The notes beneath the pieces are model-generated. The model was not told where the DNA came from. It worked only from the letters and a program-made list of their open reading frames with translations, and made no database searches. Positions 37,671 through 38,041 of a DNA stretch of 38,041 bases are shown piece by piece. Source of the stretch: Sulfuritalea sp. (GTDB lineage Bacteria > Pseudomonadota > Gammaproteobacteria > Burkholderiales > Rhodocyclaceae); the NCBI GenBank assembly GCA_018333815.1, contig JAGXSN010000178.1, positions 1 through 38,041 on the forward strand, in the 5' to 3' direction. Both the position numbers and the translations under genes were made by a program. How positions within the stretch are numbered: the first letter of the stretch is position 1; each line of letters starts with the position of its first letter.

Positions 37671-38041
37671 TCGATTTCAAGCTGCCGTCGCTCGGCGCCG
37701 ACATGGACGAGGGCACCCTGCTCGAATGGAAGGTGAAGCCCGGCGACGCCGTGAAGAAGGGCCAGGTGGTCTGCGTGGTCGATACCGTCAAGGCGGCGGT
37801 CGACGTCGAGTGCTGGCAGGAAGGCACGGTCGCCGAGCTGCTCGCCGAGGTCGGCCGGAAGATGCCGGTCGGCACGGTGATGGCGCGGCTGCTGGAAGGT
37901 GGTGAGCCCGGTATTGCCGTCCCCATGCTGGCGGCGGAACGGCTTGGCGCCGTCCCCATGTTGGAGGCGGGCCGGCCCAGTGCCGTCCCGCCAGCGCCGA
38001 CTTTCCCGCCGCGGCGCATGATCTCCCCCGCGGCGCGCAAG
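37667..38041 (+). CDS. Dihydrolipoamide acetyltransferase E2, N-terminal part (truncated by window end)
   Basis: Lipoyl domain [59 protein letters not shown] overlap with pdhB. Confidence 0.9.
37916..38014 (+). repeat. 33-bp period tandem repeat in the E2 linker (third unit carries dispersed repeat copy 4)
   Basis: Units begin gccgtccc at 37916, 37949 and 37982; peptides [11 protein letters not shown] / [11 protein letters not shown] / [11 protein letters not shown]. Confidence 0.65.
37982..38008 (-). repeat. Dispersed repeat copy 4
   Basis: gccgtcccgccagcgccgactttcccg is the exact reverse complement of copy 3 (27 bp). Confidence 0.85.

Overview
This 38 kb, GC-rich window looks like a chromosomal segment from an autotrophic, sulfur-metabolising proteobacterium (lineage is an inference from gene content). 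From left to right it contains: (1) the end of an MFS transporter and a PstI/BsuBI-type restriction-modification pair; (2) a DUF3373-like beta-barrel protein and a small secreted protein; (3) a complete alpha-carboxysome operon on the minus strand, cbbL-cbbS-csoS2-csoSCA-csoS4A-csoS4B-csoS1C-csoS1A-csoS1B-ferritin-like-acRAF-mcdA-mcdB-cbbQ-cbbO; (4) a trypsin-like protease just upstream of cbbL; (5) an octaheme cytochrome c plus cytochrome b pair; (6) a YeeE/YedE (TsuA-like) transporter, a triple-rhodanese lipoprotein and a SulP transporter with an unusual helical insertion; (7) a minus-strand cluster of histidine kinase, TauE/SafE permease, small two-TM protein, atypical PEP-synthase/PPDK-like protein and stand-alone receiver; (8) PduO, an acetate-CoA ligase and the start of a PDH (E1a-E1b-E2) operon. 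The two signals I rate highest are a dispersed repeat of about 24-27 bp (4 copies; two bracket the R-M cassette and one lies inside the E2 reading frame) and the kinase/permease/PPDK-like/receiver cluster, which looks like an uncharacterised signalling-transport system. All homology calls come from reading motifs; no database search was run.
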